Positions 1 to 12,117 of a stretch of DNA of 64,000 bases are shown here, in pieces (the first letter of the stretch is position 1; every line of letters starts with the position of its first letter). The notes beneath the pieces were generated by a model. That model saw only the letters and a program-made list of their open reading frames with translations, searched no databases and was not told the origin of the DNA. This DNA comes from Trichoplax adhaerens (taxonomy: Eukaryota > Placozoa > Uniplacotomia > Trichoplacea > Trichoplacidae), in contig NW_002060948.1 in the NCBI RefSeq assembly GCF_000150275.1, forward strand, positions 2,410,180 through 2,474,179, given 5' to 3'. Made by a program: the position numbers and the translations under genes.

Positions 1-51
1 AGTTTCACTTAATTACAATTATTGTTTTTATTCTTTGGCCAAGATATTCAA

Positions 52-900
52 AGTCTTTCAAGTTTAGAAAGGTAATAAAGTTCCCATTAGGAAGCTGGAT
101 TTAGTATCGTCAAAAATCCAGTTATCAATTACAGTATATCGGATTGATAAGCAACTTATAGTGTAAATAATATGTCATTAAAGTCGTCAGATTACACTTG
201 GATAATCTCTTATCAATAATTCCGCTAATAAAATTTAAAATAGTGAATAAGCAACGGTTCATTAGCTGTCAGTATGCTAGATAACATTATTTCAAACAGG
301 GATCACAAATATAGTTAAAAAAAAGCCCCTACTATTTAGTTATTCTCAACTGTCTAAAACTTCTTTCTAAATTAGATAGGCCGTTAATCTTCATATTTTT
401 ACGAAAGATAGTTCAATGCCTAATTAAGCCGATTTATATGGCCACTTTTATGAATTTTTGATCATATCCATATTAAACCCTATCTATTAAGTCTTTCATA
501 TTTGAAGTTGGATTTAGTATAGTTAAAAAGCCAGCTATCAATTACAATTTATCAGATTGATAGGCAATTTGTCGTTGTAACAATGTACTGTATCATCAAA
601 GCCAACAGCATGGATAATTTCTAGTCATAATAATCTGCTAATGAAATCCCAAATAGCGGATAGGATTGAGTTTTGAGCTGTTAGTATACTAAATAAAATT
701 ATACCAAACAGGGATCACAAGTATAGTTAAAGGTGGTTTTATTATTTAGTAATTCTTTCAACTATCTTAAACTTTCTAAATTAGGTAGGCCATTAATCTT
801 CATGCTTTATTTTTACGAAAGATAATTCAGGGCCTAATTAAGCCGAATATGCGACTGCTTCCATGAATTTTTGATCGTATCAGTATCGAACCTATCATTC
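52..900. repeat. Degenerate tandem duplication, about 0.4 kb unit
   Basis: Two head-to-tail copies of a unit of about 0.42 kb can be aligned by eye: roughly 52-484 and 490-900. Shared landmarks in order are a ggatttagtat block (near 99 and 509), a tatcaattaca block (near 123 and 535), caaacagggatcacaa (near 294 and 706), and a block with taattaagccga (near 421 and 835) ending in ttgatcgtatc-like sequence. The copies have many substitutions and small indels, so the duplication is old. No open frame is conserved between them. The left limit may lie outside the window. Confidence 0.75.
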
Positions 901-1478
901 AATCAATACAAAAATCTTGGATAATCACAACAGAAATTTAGGAGATCTGCTATACAACATACCGTATCGATAACATTGTTTGCTATTACTATATAAAGAA
1001 GGATTGAAGTTTTCTATTCGCAATTATCGCTCTCTGTAAGCAAATAGCGGAGGTTTTCAAAAGTTACGTTAACATCGATGATTAAATTCATACCGTACGC
1101 AGAACGTACGGAATCAACAATAGGATTGTATGAAGCACTTGTCAAAAGTGGATCCCCCAATTTTTCTGATGCAATGGTGTGACTTACGGTAACTAAAGTA
1201 GTTTATAAATCCATAAGCGATCATTGAAAGGTACTGATCAAGTGTCATGTCTTTAATAAAGGAGAGTAATATTCATATAGAGTCTAACTCTTTCGAAAGG
1301 ACAAACCCACGAAAAAATTGTATACCAATTAAACCTTACGTTTGTTACAAACTGCCAAGAATCTACGGGCTAATCAGTAATCGATCAATCAATGCAGGAA
1401 ATGTGGTATGGACAGATAGATTATTCAATTATAATGTCAAATAAAATGCTTGATGATTATCAAATTTAGACCAGATCG
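901..1478. other. Intergenic DNA, no supported gene
   Basis: A 65-codon ATG frame starts at 1247 but has no recognisable motif, splice context or composition change. In AT-rich animal DNA a frame of this size is expected by chance, so I do not call it a gene. Confidence 0.5.
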
Positions 1479-1483
1479 GCTGT

Positions 1484-2048
1484 TGAGATAAAATTCGATC
1501 ACGAATATTCCAAGTTGTGGAAAATTAGAACTTGATCAGATCTGATATAAAGACTAGCTACGCACAGCTCTACTCTAGCCGAATACAACTACCGAAAGAC
1601 TTGTAGAAAGAACTGACTGAACAATCTAAAGTTGCCAACTTATATATATTTCGTAGCAGTCATAGCCACAATCAGTATAGCAACATTCTACCTTAATTTA
1701 CACTTATTCAAATTATTATTAGTAGCAACATTTTACAGCGGACCATCATTCATCCGATATGGAAACAACCGTAGTATTTCCGTAGATATTATTCTTAGCA
1801 GTCAAAGTACGGTAAACTAAGTATATCTTAATATATGATTTACAGATCTGTTTTTACCTCTAGCCTTAATAGTAACTGGACATCTTACTATATATATAGT
1901 CATCTGTACTATAGCATAGAATCTAGCATTACAGTCGACAGTAGCGAGCTTTCAAGTACGTCTTAAGATAAATATAGAAAGTTACGCTCCCGTACATCTT
2001 ACTAAACACAGCTAAAAGTCTACAATCACCATAATAATTTTCGTTACA
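1484..2048 (+). mobile_element. Solo-LTR-like element, family B, copy 1
   Basis: A 565-bp element beginning TGAGATA and ending TTACA, flanked by the direct repeat gctgt (1479-1483 and 2049-2053). It aligns along its whole length, at roughly three quarters identity, with 10526-11073. TG...CA ends plus a 5-bp target duplication fit a solo LTR left by recombination of a retroelement. No internal coding region is present. The flanking repeat extends a further five bases (tgaga) on the right, which resembles the element's own start and could be chance or a trace of a second copy. A 62-codon frame at 1632-1820 shared with the other copy is not under coding constraint (see rejected list). Confidence 0.65.
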
Positions 2049-2058
2049 GCTGTTGAGA

Positions 2059-3256
2059 ATAACAATCTAAATAGTCAACATCATTGAAATAAATAATTCA
2101 ATGATAAAAAAACGTCTGGATGTCATAGAAAGCGAGTTGTAAATAGTAGAATAACAGTAGAAAAGTGTTAACAGTTTATATTTTATCAAAAGAATCCGCA
2201 ACTGTCTATCAATTAGATTTACCACAATTTGCATTCGATCTAATAGCAATATTACGTACCAGCAAATCATGAAATTCTTTTCTATTAAAGCAAAATTAGA
2301 TCTTGAGGCAATAGACTAAGTTTAGTATCGACTTAAAGTCAATTTATTTCTGTAGTCTTCACGGTAAAAATATAATCCAAGCGATTGGAAGTTAGGTTTT
2401 AAATAATAAATTTTAACAATTAATACCGGTAATAAAATAGATTATCTTTCTTTGTTTTTGTTAATTTTTGACCTCAAAAAGCTGTGACGACCCTTTTTCG
2501 AAGAAATCCATTAGTAGTAAATATAGGAAAGTTTAATACAATAGCATTGAAAATTAAAATATTAGTACCAGAATCCCCCAAATACTAACAGTTAGAAACT
2601 GTATGAAACATGACTATCATTTCTTCGCATTCGTGTAGCATAATTTGATCAATTTCTGTAATTGAATCCATGAATAATTTACTTTTTATTTTAGATCAGA
2701 TTGAAAATGAAAAACTTTAAAAATTTTTAGACCATGTAATTAAAAGTCTCTTTTGACACTTTTTCATATAGATAAAATTTAATTTGATCAATTCTATAGT
2801 CAAAATTACATGTATTTTGGACCTACCTGCACTAGGTTACATTTTAGACGGACAGTTTTCTAAAATTATTAGGCTATATGAATACAATTAAAATTCTCTC
2901 ATACTATCACTGCATAAAAATACAACTTAAATTTATTAAATTCTACAACGAAAAATTGCACATACTTCGTGTATCTGTAAGTAGATCGGATTAAAATAAA
3001 TGATATCTAGAAATTAGGCTACAGCAAGATTTCTCTATTCGGAGTAACCATTGGTGGGACAATTTGTGCTAAAAGCAAAACTCGAATTATTCCCATAAAG
3101 GAATTAATCTTTGGTAAAATTAGAATATTACCCGCCGTTAAGATTTGATCCCATAAATTGAATCTAATTACGGCAATAAATGATTGAAAATGATGACGCG
3201 TTTAAGTCATTATTCTTTGAATCTATAACATTATCATAAGGAAAAGATTTAAATAA
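2059..3256. other. AT-rich intergenic DNA
   Basis: I see no coding exon, RNA gene or repeat copy here beyond short A/T runs. The 67-codon minus-strand frame at 2067-2270 is low complexity and has no supporting feature. Confidence 0.5.
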
Positions 3257-3261
3257 AGTGA

Positions 3262-3884
3262 TGTCACAAAACAGCTTTGCAACAAGATAACGTAATGCAC
3301 GATCAATAAGTCAGTTCCTTGAACCACGTATCAAGGAACGATATCTGCACTATCAGAAACACTTTTGCTCTACTAGCAGACTACACTAAGACTTAGACGC
3401 CTCGTATTTTACATTAAACACTCAGTTTAAGAATCCACTTTAATACACGATATACTGCATTTATATACTCTTCCTCAATAGTTCATGAGTCATAGTTAGT
3501 ACGATTAACTTTGGAATCGTTCACTGAATTAGATATTAATTTTAGCTACTGCTCTCTTAATGTAGACAACAGTAATTACGACATCTGATTACTAATACAG
3601 AATAGTCAGATTACGATATGTCCTATCATGGAACATTTCTACAATAATTTACAATCTATCATAAGTAAGTTACAATCACAATAATTCGAACTGTAAGTAG
3701 ATGATTTGTATTCCCTATTATAACTATTAATTTCAGTATGTGTATAGGTGTCACTGTCATAAAAAGTCAGTGCTATATTAAAACACAGTATATCCAAATT
3801 AGAAGTTAACTAAATAAGGATAGGCTAACAGAATTATCCTAACATAGATATTTCTACTCTAATACAGTGTATAACACCGTCACA
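3262..3884 (-). mobile_element. Solo-LTR-like element, family A, copy 1 (inverted)
   Basis: A 623-bp element with ends TGTCACA and CGTCACA on the plus strand, flanked by a perfect 5-bp direct repeat agtga (3257-3261 and 3885-3889). Its reverse complement matches 15001-15635 nearly base for base; most of the length difference is two small deletions of about 7 and 5 bp here. In sense orientation it reads right to left and contains a TATATAAA box followed by a region rich in start-like signals, as LTR promoters often do. No gag or pol coding sequence adjoins it, so it looks like a solo LTR. Confidence 0.75.
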
Positions 3885-3889
3885 AGTGA

Positions 3890-6800
3890 TTTCACTTCAA
3901 CAGAGATATTTTACTCGTGCAACTTAACATTGGTACACAGAATTCGTATTAAGAATACAAATAGATAGATAAAAATGCTGAATTCTATTCATGAATTATT
4001 TATAATAGTATTTGGCAGTAGAAATTGAAAGAGAAATATACTACTTCCTATCTGTAATGAAATCGACGTTAATACGAACTAATATTTTTTTATTCTTTCT
4101 GGAGTTTAGTCGAGTTAGCAGTAAAATTTTATCATTTTAACCTTTACATGGCAATTATCACAAATAATAACTACCAAAAATGCTCATTTCAAGACTGAAT
4201 TTACAATGTTTCCACGCTTTATTTTCTCGCGGTTAACTGTTATAAGGACGATTGTGCTATCTTTGCAAAGATTTTTATATTGTATTTGACTGGCGAAAGT
4301 TATTATATACTAATTTACTGTGTCATCATAGCTATACGCGTACAACTACAACCACTAAGATCCCGCAAACGCATTTAAATTATCTTGAATAATGAAGTTG
4401 AGTATACGCCAATATTGGCTATAAGTTAGTAGAACTAACTTTTGACCGAAGTCGTATAGTTTAGAATATTATTCACATATGCCAGTGCGGAAACAGATAT
4501 AAATGTATTACGATAGATGAGTAGTTCATACATTTATAAACATCAAATTAAAAATTATTTTATATTTGAATCTTTTAAGTATCAAAATTGTGTAGTTGCT
4601 ATACTATCCGATACCATTTCTACAATTTAGGTGACGTAATTTAACTGTACGAATGCTTAAAAGTATGGTTAATCAGTAGGGAAATCAGGATTAACACCAC
4701 CTATAGCATTATTGTTTGGATTGATATGATCCTAAAATACAGATGATGAATCAGAATTTAATTCTATTAAATTATCTAGAGTCAAAATTCATAATGTGAT
4801 TTCATATTCTATCGAAATCGGTATTCAATGTCATCATTTTAAATAGATCGTGAAAATTTAATATTAAACCTTCTATTCCATTTTACAAAAAATTAGAATT
4901 TATTAATTTTAACCAAAACCCGTACTCAAAGAATAGCTGGCCAAAGTAAATTATAAAATTAACTTGATTTTGTCATAAATATTCAACTCCAGTTACCAGA
5001 TTACGGTGTTCAACTTTTATTTTTCTTCATAAATCTTTCGCATACTGTCCATATGAGTAATTACGATTTTCTTTTATAGAAACATTTAGTAGATTTATGT
5101 GGATATAACCATTGTAAAAGATAAAAAATATCTAGAAATATTCAGTGAAGAGGCTAAGATAATCCTCTGGTTCAATTAACTTATGAATTCGCCCAAACTA
5201 CTAGCATATACCATGAATGAATTTGATTCTGTCTGCTCAGAAAGAGATAATTCTACAAAATTTAGAGTTCGCATGATTGGTCTGTATCTCTTTTTTAATG
5301 TTCAGTTAGGTACCAAATTTACATACCTAGTGTTCCGGTTAATAATCTCTTTCTATAACAATATCAGCGTACGGCAATGTAAGATAATCACTTCAATAAT
5401 ATACGCTATTTCAACAACGATTTATCACTCTAATAACAAAATATTAGTTGCTATTCCTTGATTCGTGTTAGTTTGAATGTGAATACCTCATTACTATTTG
5501 CAAAGATTCTTAATCTTCAAATATATAGTTTAGTAAAAAATATCAAAATTTATGTATGGATAAAGTGCTTATAAATATAAACGAAAGCTCATTGTTAAAC
5601 TTGTAACTATATCAGAGTAATCAAATATCTAACTTCGGTATCGTCATTTTATTAAATCAAGTTTTTAAGATTTAGTTTCTTACCTTCGGCTAAATATAGA
5701 AGAGATGTATGTAACTTCAATAAGAACCGTTTTCATTCAGTTTATTTTAATAATTCCAATAGGGTAGCACTCCCGGTGGTGGAAGAATTCAAATTACCAA
5801 AATAGTGGAACAAGTAGAAAGACTATCATAGTGGTCAAGATTAAGTTCATATTATAAGACTTCGAAAGCAATTTTTCGTATCAATTTTTATTAACGATTA
5901 GGTGAAATTCATACATCGTAATACGATCAAAAGTTTTCTCATCCAATATCAGTTGTTACTTGTATGATGATAATGATACGTAAATCTAAGTGCGGTGTAG
6001 TAATTATATGAATTAGCTACAATGTAATTTCAATAGCTTTGCCGACTTTTTTGTTTTTACCTTTTCATTTCATTTCTTATTAACGTGGTCATTTTGTTAT
6101 TGCCTAAATCATTTCATCTATTCAGCTATTGTCTACTAGATTTTATATAAATATATACTTAGTTAATCTATAGCCGTTGGCATGTAGATAGGATAAAATT
6201 CAAGAATAAAAAAATGGATATCAAAACAAAGTTCATTGCGTTTTTTAATTGCAATTTTTATAAAGAATAATACGATACGATAGTAAAGATAATAGCAATT
6301 ACAGAGAGCTATGAGAATTTATCATTAACAGTGAAAGATTTGGAAAGAGAAGGTGGAGGAGGAATAAAGCTTATAGTAGAAATGATAAAGGTTCAGATTC
6401 TGCTTTTACATTAATTTCCACTTTCTATTTATAAGATCATCTATTCAGTTGAGAATAGTTGGGCCACTTCCTTACAAAAATTCCTAAAAAATGAGAATAA
6501 CACTACTTTTCTTTTCTTTTTGCTCTTTAAGTATTTTTTCTTGAAATTGTATATTATTGAAAGATATGATCAAATACTGTTGAGAGTATTAAATAGAAAT
6601 ATTGTCTAAATATTAGGTGTTTCCCACTTTACGAGATATAATTATTCGTATTCCTATGGAATACCAGTAGTATGTAAGTCGGCTCTTTGCATAATAAAAA
6701 AGTAGTGAAATTAAGTATTTATGATTTGGCCCAATTCTGGTCAGCTAAGAAATACTGCTGTTGATCACTTACTATTGTTTACTATTTACACTTTTAGATA

Positions 6801-9067
6801 TAGAGCGGCCAACTTAATTAGTTAGAATACCGCTAAGTTTGCTCATTGCCTCAAAAAGAAGAGATTGTCTTACATTTTACCTCTTATTTAGGCATGCTGA
6901 CATGTTTTGATTACTATTGTACGTACGAGCCTGAAACAGTCTTGATCTGAATCGACATCTTGACTCTATCATGCGTATAGGTATTTAACGTGTACTATTT
7001 TCGCTATTCCGATGGTGCATAGCTCGTACTAAAATGATAATATGAAATCGAAAGCCATTCTCATTTTGTATTAATTTCTACTCATCGTATTCAATTGATT
7101 TTCATTCAGTAATTATAATGGAAGAATATATTTTAAATCTTTATCTATTGCTATTATCGATTCTAACACAAAGGCAGTATACACTAATCATATCTTTATA
7201 AAAATAATTTATACTTATTAGGGACGCAATTACTCTTTCTTGTTGACTTTTTGTCCTTTCTTCTGATAAAGGAAGGTTCATATGGTAACACCCCTGATTC
7301 TATGGCACTAATAAATAATTTTTATTAATTCCACCGATTTAGCACATTTTGCAAGGATAAAATATTCTATAAATAAGTCTGCGACTTTATTTTAGATAAA
7401 ATTTAAAAAATTTTAAATATCATTCATAAGCTGGTCTACGAAATTTCAAGGATAGTAGTTTTAGTTGTTAATTTTCTTTACTGCTATTTGATGATACAAT
7501 TCATGGATTTATTGTACGATATTTTTTCAGTTCATTATATCAGCATGTGGGCGCTGATTAAATGTTATTTCATATTAATACTTTTTATTATGCAGTCATT
7601 GAAAGTGTTATTAATTTAAAATCACATCAATCAAAAGCACACGAAACAGCTGCCAAAAAATGGATTATTTTCATTAACCATATCATTTACGCAATTAAAG
7701 CTACATTAACTGACATAATTAGGATTCTGGTCACAAAGTAAACTAAACTATATGAATAACGTAATAATTATGATTGGGGAGTATCAATTTTAATGATATC
7801 TTGTCGTATTAAAAAAGATAATCTCTCCATTAATATCTTCATCTAAGGCTAACATAATTCAAGTAAGAGTTTAGCTAATAATACTGTATATTTATTTGCT
7901 TCAAGTTTTTTTAAACAGTTTCGATAAAAATGATTTATTTTTGCATTGCAAATAGATTCATAACAGCGCACTTTTCTTTCTTGCTTTGTTATAATGAAAT
8001 CGATGTTTGACATTTTCCAGATTGTAAGTAACCTCTACAAATCTATTTAGAATATATTCGCAATTATGCATCAAGATAATGTTACCAGTTGCATAATTAA
8101 TCATAAAGAGTGCTTTATCTTATCTCAAAATCAGTATCATATAAAAATCAATTAGCGTGAATTTTCGATATCGCTGTAGTAAAGATCTATCATTGTAATA
8201 CCTATTGCAATAAATGAAACGTCGTCTTCGTTTTAACTTTGTTTAATTTGTAAAAATATAATTTTTGATCAATATGTGATCGTTATCATGCGGAATGAAT
8301 AGAACAAACAATTGTAAATTATTAGGTGTCATATACTGTTATTTAACGCACTACCAAGCATTCCTATCGTTATTTACTATGATCAACGCCAAATTCAATC
8401 TTTATAAAAGTCTTATCACGAAAAATTGACGATAATCCCGTGAAATAGTTACATCAATAGCAATTTCATGAAGAATATTATAATTAATTACCATCTAGAA
8501 GAAACATCTAACCTGACCTTATTTCCTATTAATTAGCATAGCGATATTGCTACACTTAAAGGTAAATTTATATTTCAAACCACTGTTATTTCTATACTTT
8601 AATCAGCATTTCTGCTTTATATAAGAAATGCCTCATTATATAATTGACAAAACCAATTCAAAGTATCGCTTTACCATTTCATTCAAATAATATATAATAT
8701 GAATTCAATTTAGCACTATACCGTACTTGTTAGCAAGCTTTCATCGCACTAAAAAATAGAAACTCTAATTAATAATACATTACAAAGATGAAAAGAAACA
8801 TCTAAAATTTGAATGTAATGCTACCTTGTAGTTATACTCAACGATACTCGTATATATGCCAAACTTATTTATATTTAAAATCGCAAACATGTAATGAGAT
8901 ATAGTTTAATATTAGACGTTAATATGTAAATATTACAGCGGTGTATTAATCATTATAAGAATTTAATTTATCATAATTGTTATGCTATTACTGTCATAGA
9001 ATGGCTAGATCTGGATATCTCAAAATGAATAGCAGCACAAAGATTAATTTTGACTCACTGAAATCAG
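3890..9067. other. Long AT-rich spacer without a supported gene
   Basis: About 5.2 kb of AT-rich DNA. The only frame of note is 5183-5461 (92 codons, ATG start), which encodes no recognisable domain, has no clear splice sites and matches the base composition around it; chance frames of this size are expected in a window this long. I see no tRNA-like cloverleaf and no further copy of the LTR-like families. Confidence 0.45.
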
Positions 9068-9319
9068 GCCTTGAATTCCTATAAAATTCGTCACTGTGCA
9101 ATAGTAAAAGCGCAGATATACTTTATGCGATACTTTCATTCTGTGTATTTACGGTCATGCTCTTTATTTAGATTTATCCTTTGTTTCGTTGTCTTTCTAA
9201 TATCCTATTATATTATCAGTAGCTTGTTTTCTGATGTAGTTCAAATTTCCAGTTATTGTATAGCTGCTATTTCTGTACTTACTTTATATAGGTCCTATAA
9301 GGTGAGGGCTATTCAGTAG
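9068..9319 (+). CDS. Possible terminal exon of a hydrophobic protein (weak)
   Basis: An open frame of about 83 codons follows an AG (tcag at 9064-9067) and ends in TAG at 9317-9319. The translation has two hydrophobic stretches, around residues 32-50 and 60-72, and a short basic tail. No ATG lies near its start, so if real it would be a downstream exon of a membrane protein. It ends within 3 bp of the stop of the minus-strand candidate at 9322. I do not recognise a family; a chance frame is a serious alternative. Confidence 0.15.
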   Translation, partial: ALNSYKIRHCAIVKAQIYFMRYFHSVYLRSCSLFRFILCFVVFLISYYIISSLFSDVVQISSYCIAAISVLTLYRSYKVRAIQ

Positions 9320-9321
9320 TC

Positions 9322-9587
9322 TTAGTTGTATCCACTCATACTCCAGGAAGAGTTATAATGTTTATTTATAGCAAGCCCGTATTCATCAATATGATCTCTG
9401 TAAAGATATATGACTAATAGGCTCATAATAGCGATTATGACCGAGTAAGCATAGTTCTGAAAAAATTGGATTAGTAATAATACCAGTGTTTCCTCCATTG
9501 TGAACACACTTCAGCCAGCATGTATACCGTCCTTCGTTGAGCATTGGAGGAGAATACCAGCACCCTTTATGAATTATCACAAAATAT
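9322..9587 (-). CDS. Candidate spliced gene end: Ig-like fragment plus membrane segment
   Basis: Two exons on the minus strand fit together: 9587-9506 and 9456-9322, joined by a 49-bp intron (gttcac...ttttttcag, with a TACTAAT branch-like site). The first exon is GC-richer than its surroundings and contains NEGRYTCWLKC, which resembles the F-strand of an immunoglobulin-like domain (E-G-x-Y-x-C). The second encodes about 17 hydrophobic residues (YSVIIAIMSLLVIYLY) followed by a cytoplasmic-type tail of about 28 residues and a stop. The arrangement suits the C-terminal end of a single-pass surface protein. Upstream exons were not found; a GTTCxx donor is unusual but also occurs in the CLCA gene at 44940. 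Splicing and the Ig reading are inference. Confidence 0.33.
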
Positions 9588-10245
9588 CTAAATCATAATT
9601 TTACCGAATAATATATTACTAACAATCGTCATATAGATTTCGCTTTGATCATAATATCTCTCAACTACAGCCGCAGTGCGGCTATAGTTACTTTTATATC
9701 GTTTCAGGAGCTCGATAATTAAGCAATAGGTACAGTACATAAATAATGTATTCGGTAAGTTTAAATAGCATCGCTACAATGAATTGTAAGAGAGTAAATG
9801 CTATTCATTGACAAAAACAAACATGTTAAAAGTGCTAATGTATTTTTCTTTATTGAATATTATTATTAAGATCTATCTCAATTCATAAAAACATGCTATT
9901 TCCACTAACACCGGCTATGAATAAAATCAAAGAATTAAAGTTACTTTTACTTTAATTACGAAATATAGGTTTCCTTTCTTTAAACTATGAATGTACTACC
10001 TCTATAAATTATTGTTTAATAAAACGTTATATTTGGTAATGATCAACTTCTATCGAGTTATCCTTATATCTCCACTACGATTACGGAGAAAGAATTTCTA
10101 TAGGGATAGCTACGTTGATTCCGTAAGCCAGCATATTTTCCATTTTCTATGGATGTATTTTAAGATATCTGTAATTAAAAAATAACCAAAATTTTGCAAG
10201 AGCATCGAGTAAGTATTATAGTCGATCGGCTTTATACCACTATTG
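9588..10245. other. Intergenic DNA
   Basis: AT-rich, no supported gene. The 64-codon plus frame at 9991-10185 has no recognisable feature. Confidence 0.45.
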
Positions 10246-10250
10246 CCTTT

Positions 10251-11442
10251 TATTGCAATGTGATACACTGTAATATCGAGATTACAGTAGAAACATCTAT
10301 GTTAGAATAATTTTATTGATTTACTGTTATAGGAAGAGTTTCTAATTTAGATATGTGATATTTAAATATAGCACTAGCTTTTATGGTGATATATACTATA
10401 CAGCCTACTGAAATTAGTAGTTTAATTAGGTGATCGAGAATAATCTTCTTACAATTCAAATCACTATGTTTGTAATTTACTTATGATAGATTATAGATTA
10501 TCGTAGAAATGTTCCGTGATAGGACTGTGATATATACCGATCACGAAATTCCAAATTTTAGAAAAATAAGGGCTTTATTGAATCTTATACAGAGATTAAC
10601 TACACACAGCTCTACTCTAGCCGAATACTACTACTAACTGAATAATCTAAAGTTGCATGCTTTTATACTTTTCGTAGCATTCGCAGCTACAATCCGCATG
10701 GCAACCTTTTACCTTATTTTACACATAGTAAAATTATTCTTAGTAACACTATTCTACTTCGGACCGTCATTAATCCGATATGGATACGACTACAGTATTT
10801 ACGTAGACATTATTCACACCAGCCAAAGTACATTACAATGAATTAACCTTATCCTAAAAAAATGATTTACAGTTCTATTTTTACCTATAACCTTATTAGT
10901 AACTTAACACCTTACTGTATATAGTCATCTATACTCTAGCATAGAATTTATACCACTACAGTCTATAGTTATGGCTACCAAATATCTCTTAGGATAAATA
11001 TAGAAGTTACGCTGCCGTACATTATACTAAACATGGCTAACAGTCTACAATCACAATACTAAGTTACATTACAAGGACATATTGTAATCTGACAATTTTG
11101 TATTAGTCATTCGATGTCTATGTTCGTAAATACTGTTATCTTCATTAGGAAGTAGCAGATAAAATTAGCTTTTGATTTATTATCAGGTTTCAACATTAGT
11201 ATTACTAACTAGGACGTCTTTGCTATTGTAAAAGAGTATATAAATGCGATAAATCGTATAATAAAGTTAGTTCCTATGATTAATGTTTAACGTAAGATAG
11301 GAGGCGTCCAAGTCATTTTGTAGTCTACTAGTATAGGAAAAGTGTTTCTAAAAGAGTAGATACTGTTCACTGATACGTGGTTCCGGGAATCGACTGATTG
11401 ATCGTGCATTACGTTATCTTGTTGCAAAGCTGTTTTGTAACA
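10251..11442 (+). mobile_element. Family A LTR-like element, copy 2, interrupted by a family B element
   Basis: The outer element is 639 bp once the insert is removed, close to the 635 bp of the intact copy at 15001. It begins TATTGCAATGTG (first bases diverged from TGTGACAGTG) and ends TTGTAACA, between ccttt (10246-10250) and cctta (11443-11447), a 4/5 match to a 5-bp target duplication. It carries the same TATATAAA box as the other copies (near 11239) and the same terminal acgttatcttgttgcaaagc block. It is clearly more diverged than the copies at 3262 and 15001, so it is older or less constrained. Confidence 0.7.
10526..11073 (+). mobile_element. Solo-LTR-like element, family B, copy 2 (nested)
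   Basis: A 548-bp element starting TGTGATATATACC and ending GTTACATTACA, inserted in the family A element at 10251. It is bounded by a perfect 5-bp repeat aggac (10521-10525 and 11074-11078). The uninterrupted family A copies at 3262 and 15001 carry a single aggac at the matching position (gataggacatatcgtaatc at 15258), which gives the empty site directly. It matches 1484-2048 end to end. No protein-coding constraint is seen. Confidence 0.8.
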
Positions 11443-11489
11443 CCTTAATAAACAGAATCAAGCAATAAAATAAGATTGACTTTGGCTTT

Positions 11490-12117
11490 TATTACAATAT
11501 TAATTTACTGCTGAGAATAGATTAGTGAACTCTACGCTAAGATAATTTTAACAACTTAACCTTTATTGGATAACTTCAAATTTAGATACGTTGAAGATCA
11601 AATTACCTTGACTTATTGTATCTATTATCAGACAGTAGAATTAAGGTCAACAATCATACGTGATAGGTGAAATTATACTGATCGCAGTTCAAACCATTTT
11701 AGTTGTAACTATATTACAGCAGATTGCATAGAATCATGTGAATACATATTTTAATCAGAATATCTTGTATTAGTCAATGGTCATCTATAATGTATCTGTA
11801 CATAACTTCTACCTTTAATTAGATGATTAAAAGTAAATGTGCTATCTGATTTTATTCGAAGGTTACGGATACAATTTATAAGATACTAGAAATAAATAGT
11901 AGAAAAGAATATAAGTACAAACGCGGTATATCATACAATAAAGAAAGTTCTTAAAATTAGCGTTTAATGTAAACCACGAGTCACCTAAGTCTTTGTGTTG
12001 TCCGCAAGTAAAGGAAAACTTATTCTAGATAGCACACATATTCGACTCTGATACGTGGTTTAAGGTTCGACTTATAGAATGTAAATTGTGCTAACTTATT
12101 GCAAAGCTATTTGTAAA
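11490..12117 (+). mobile_element. Diverged family A LTR-like element, copy 3
   Basis: Starting about 47 bp after the previous element, this stretch follows the family A order of landmarks: a tattacaatattaa start, ctaagataattttaac, a taatcagaatatcttgtattagtc block, gtttaatgtaaaccacgag, ctctgatacgtggtt and the terminal cttattgcaaagctatttgta. It is the most diverged copy and its exact ends and target duplication are not clear (gcttt on the left against gccat on the right). Confidence 0.55.

Noticed and set aside
1632-1820. A 62-codon frame shared without gaps by both family B elements (also 10653-10841)
   Set aside because: I compared the two copies codon by codon: differences are spread about evenly over codon positions (about 15, 11 and 17), so the protein is not conserved. 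Both also start from TTG, not ATG.
5183-5461. 92-codon ATG frame in the first long spacer
   Set aside because: No domain, no splice context and no composition change; frames of this length are expected by chance in 64 kb of DNA.
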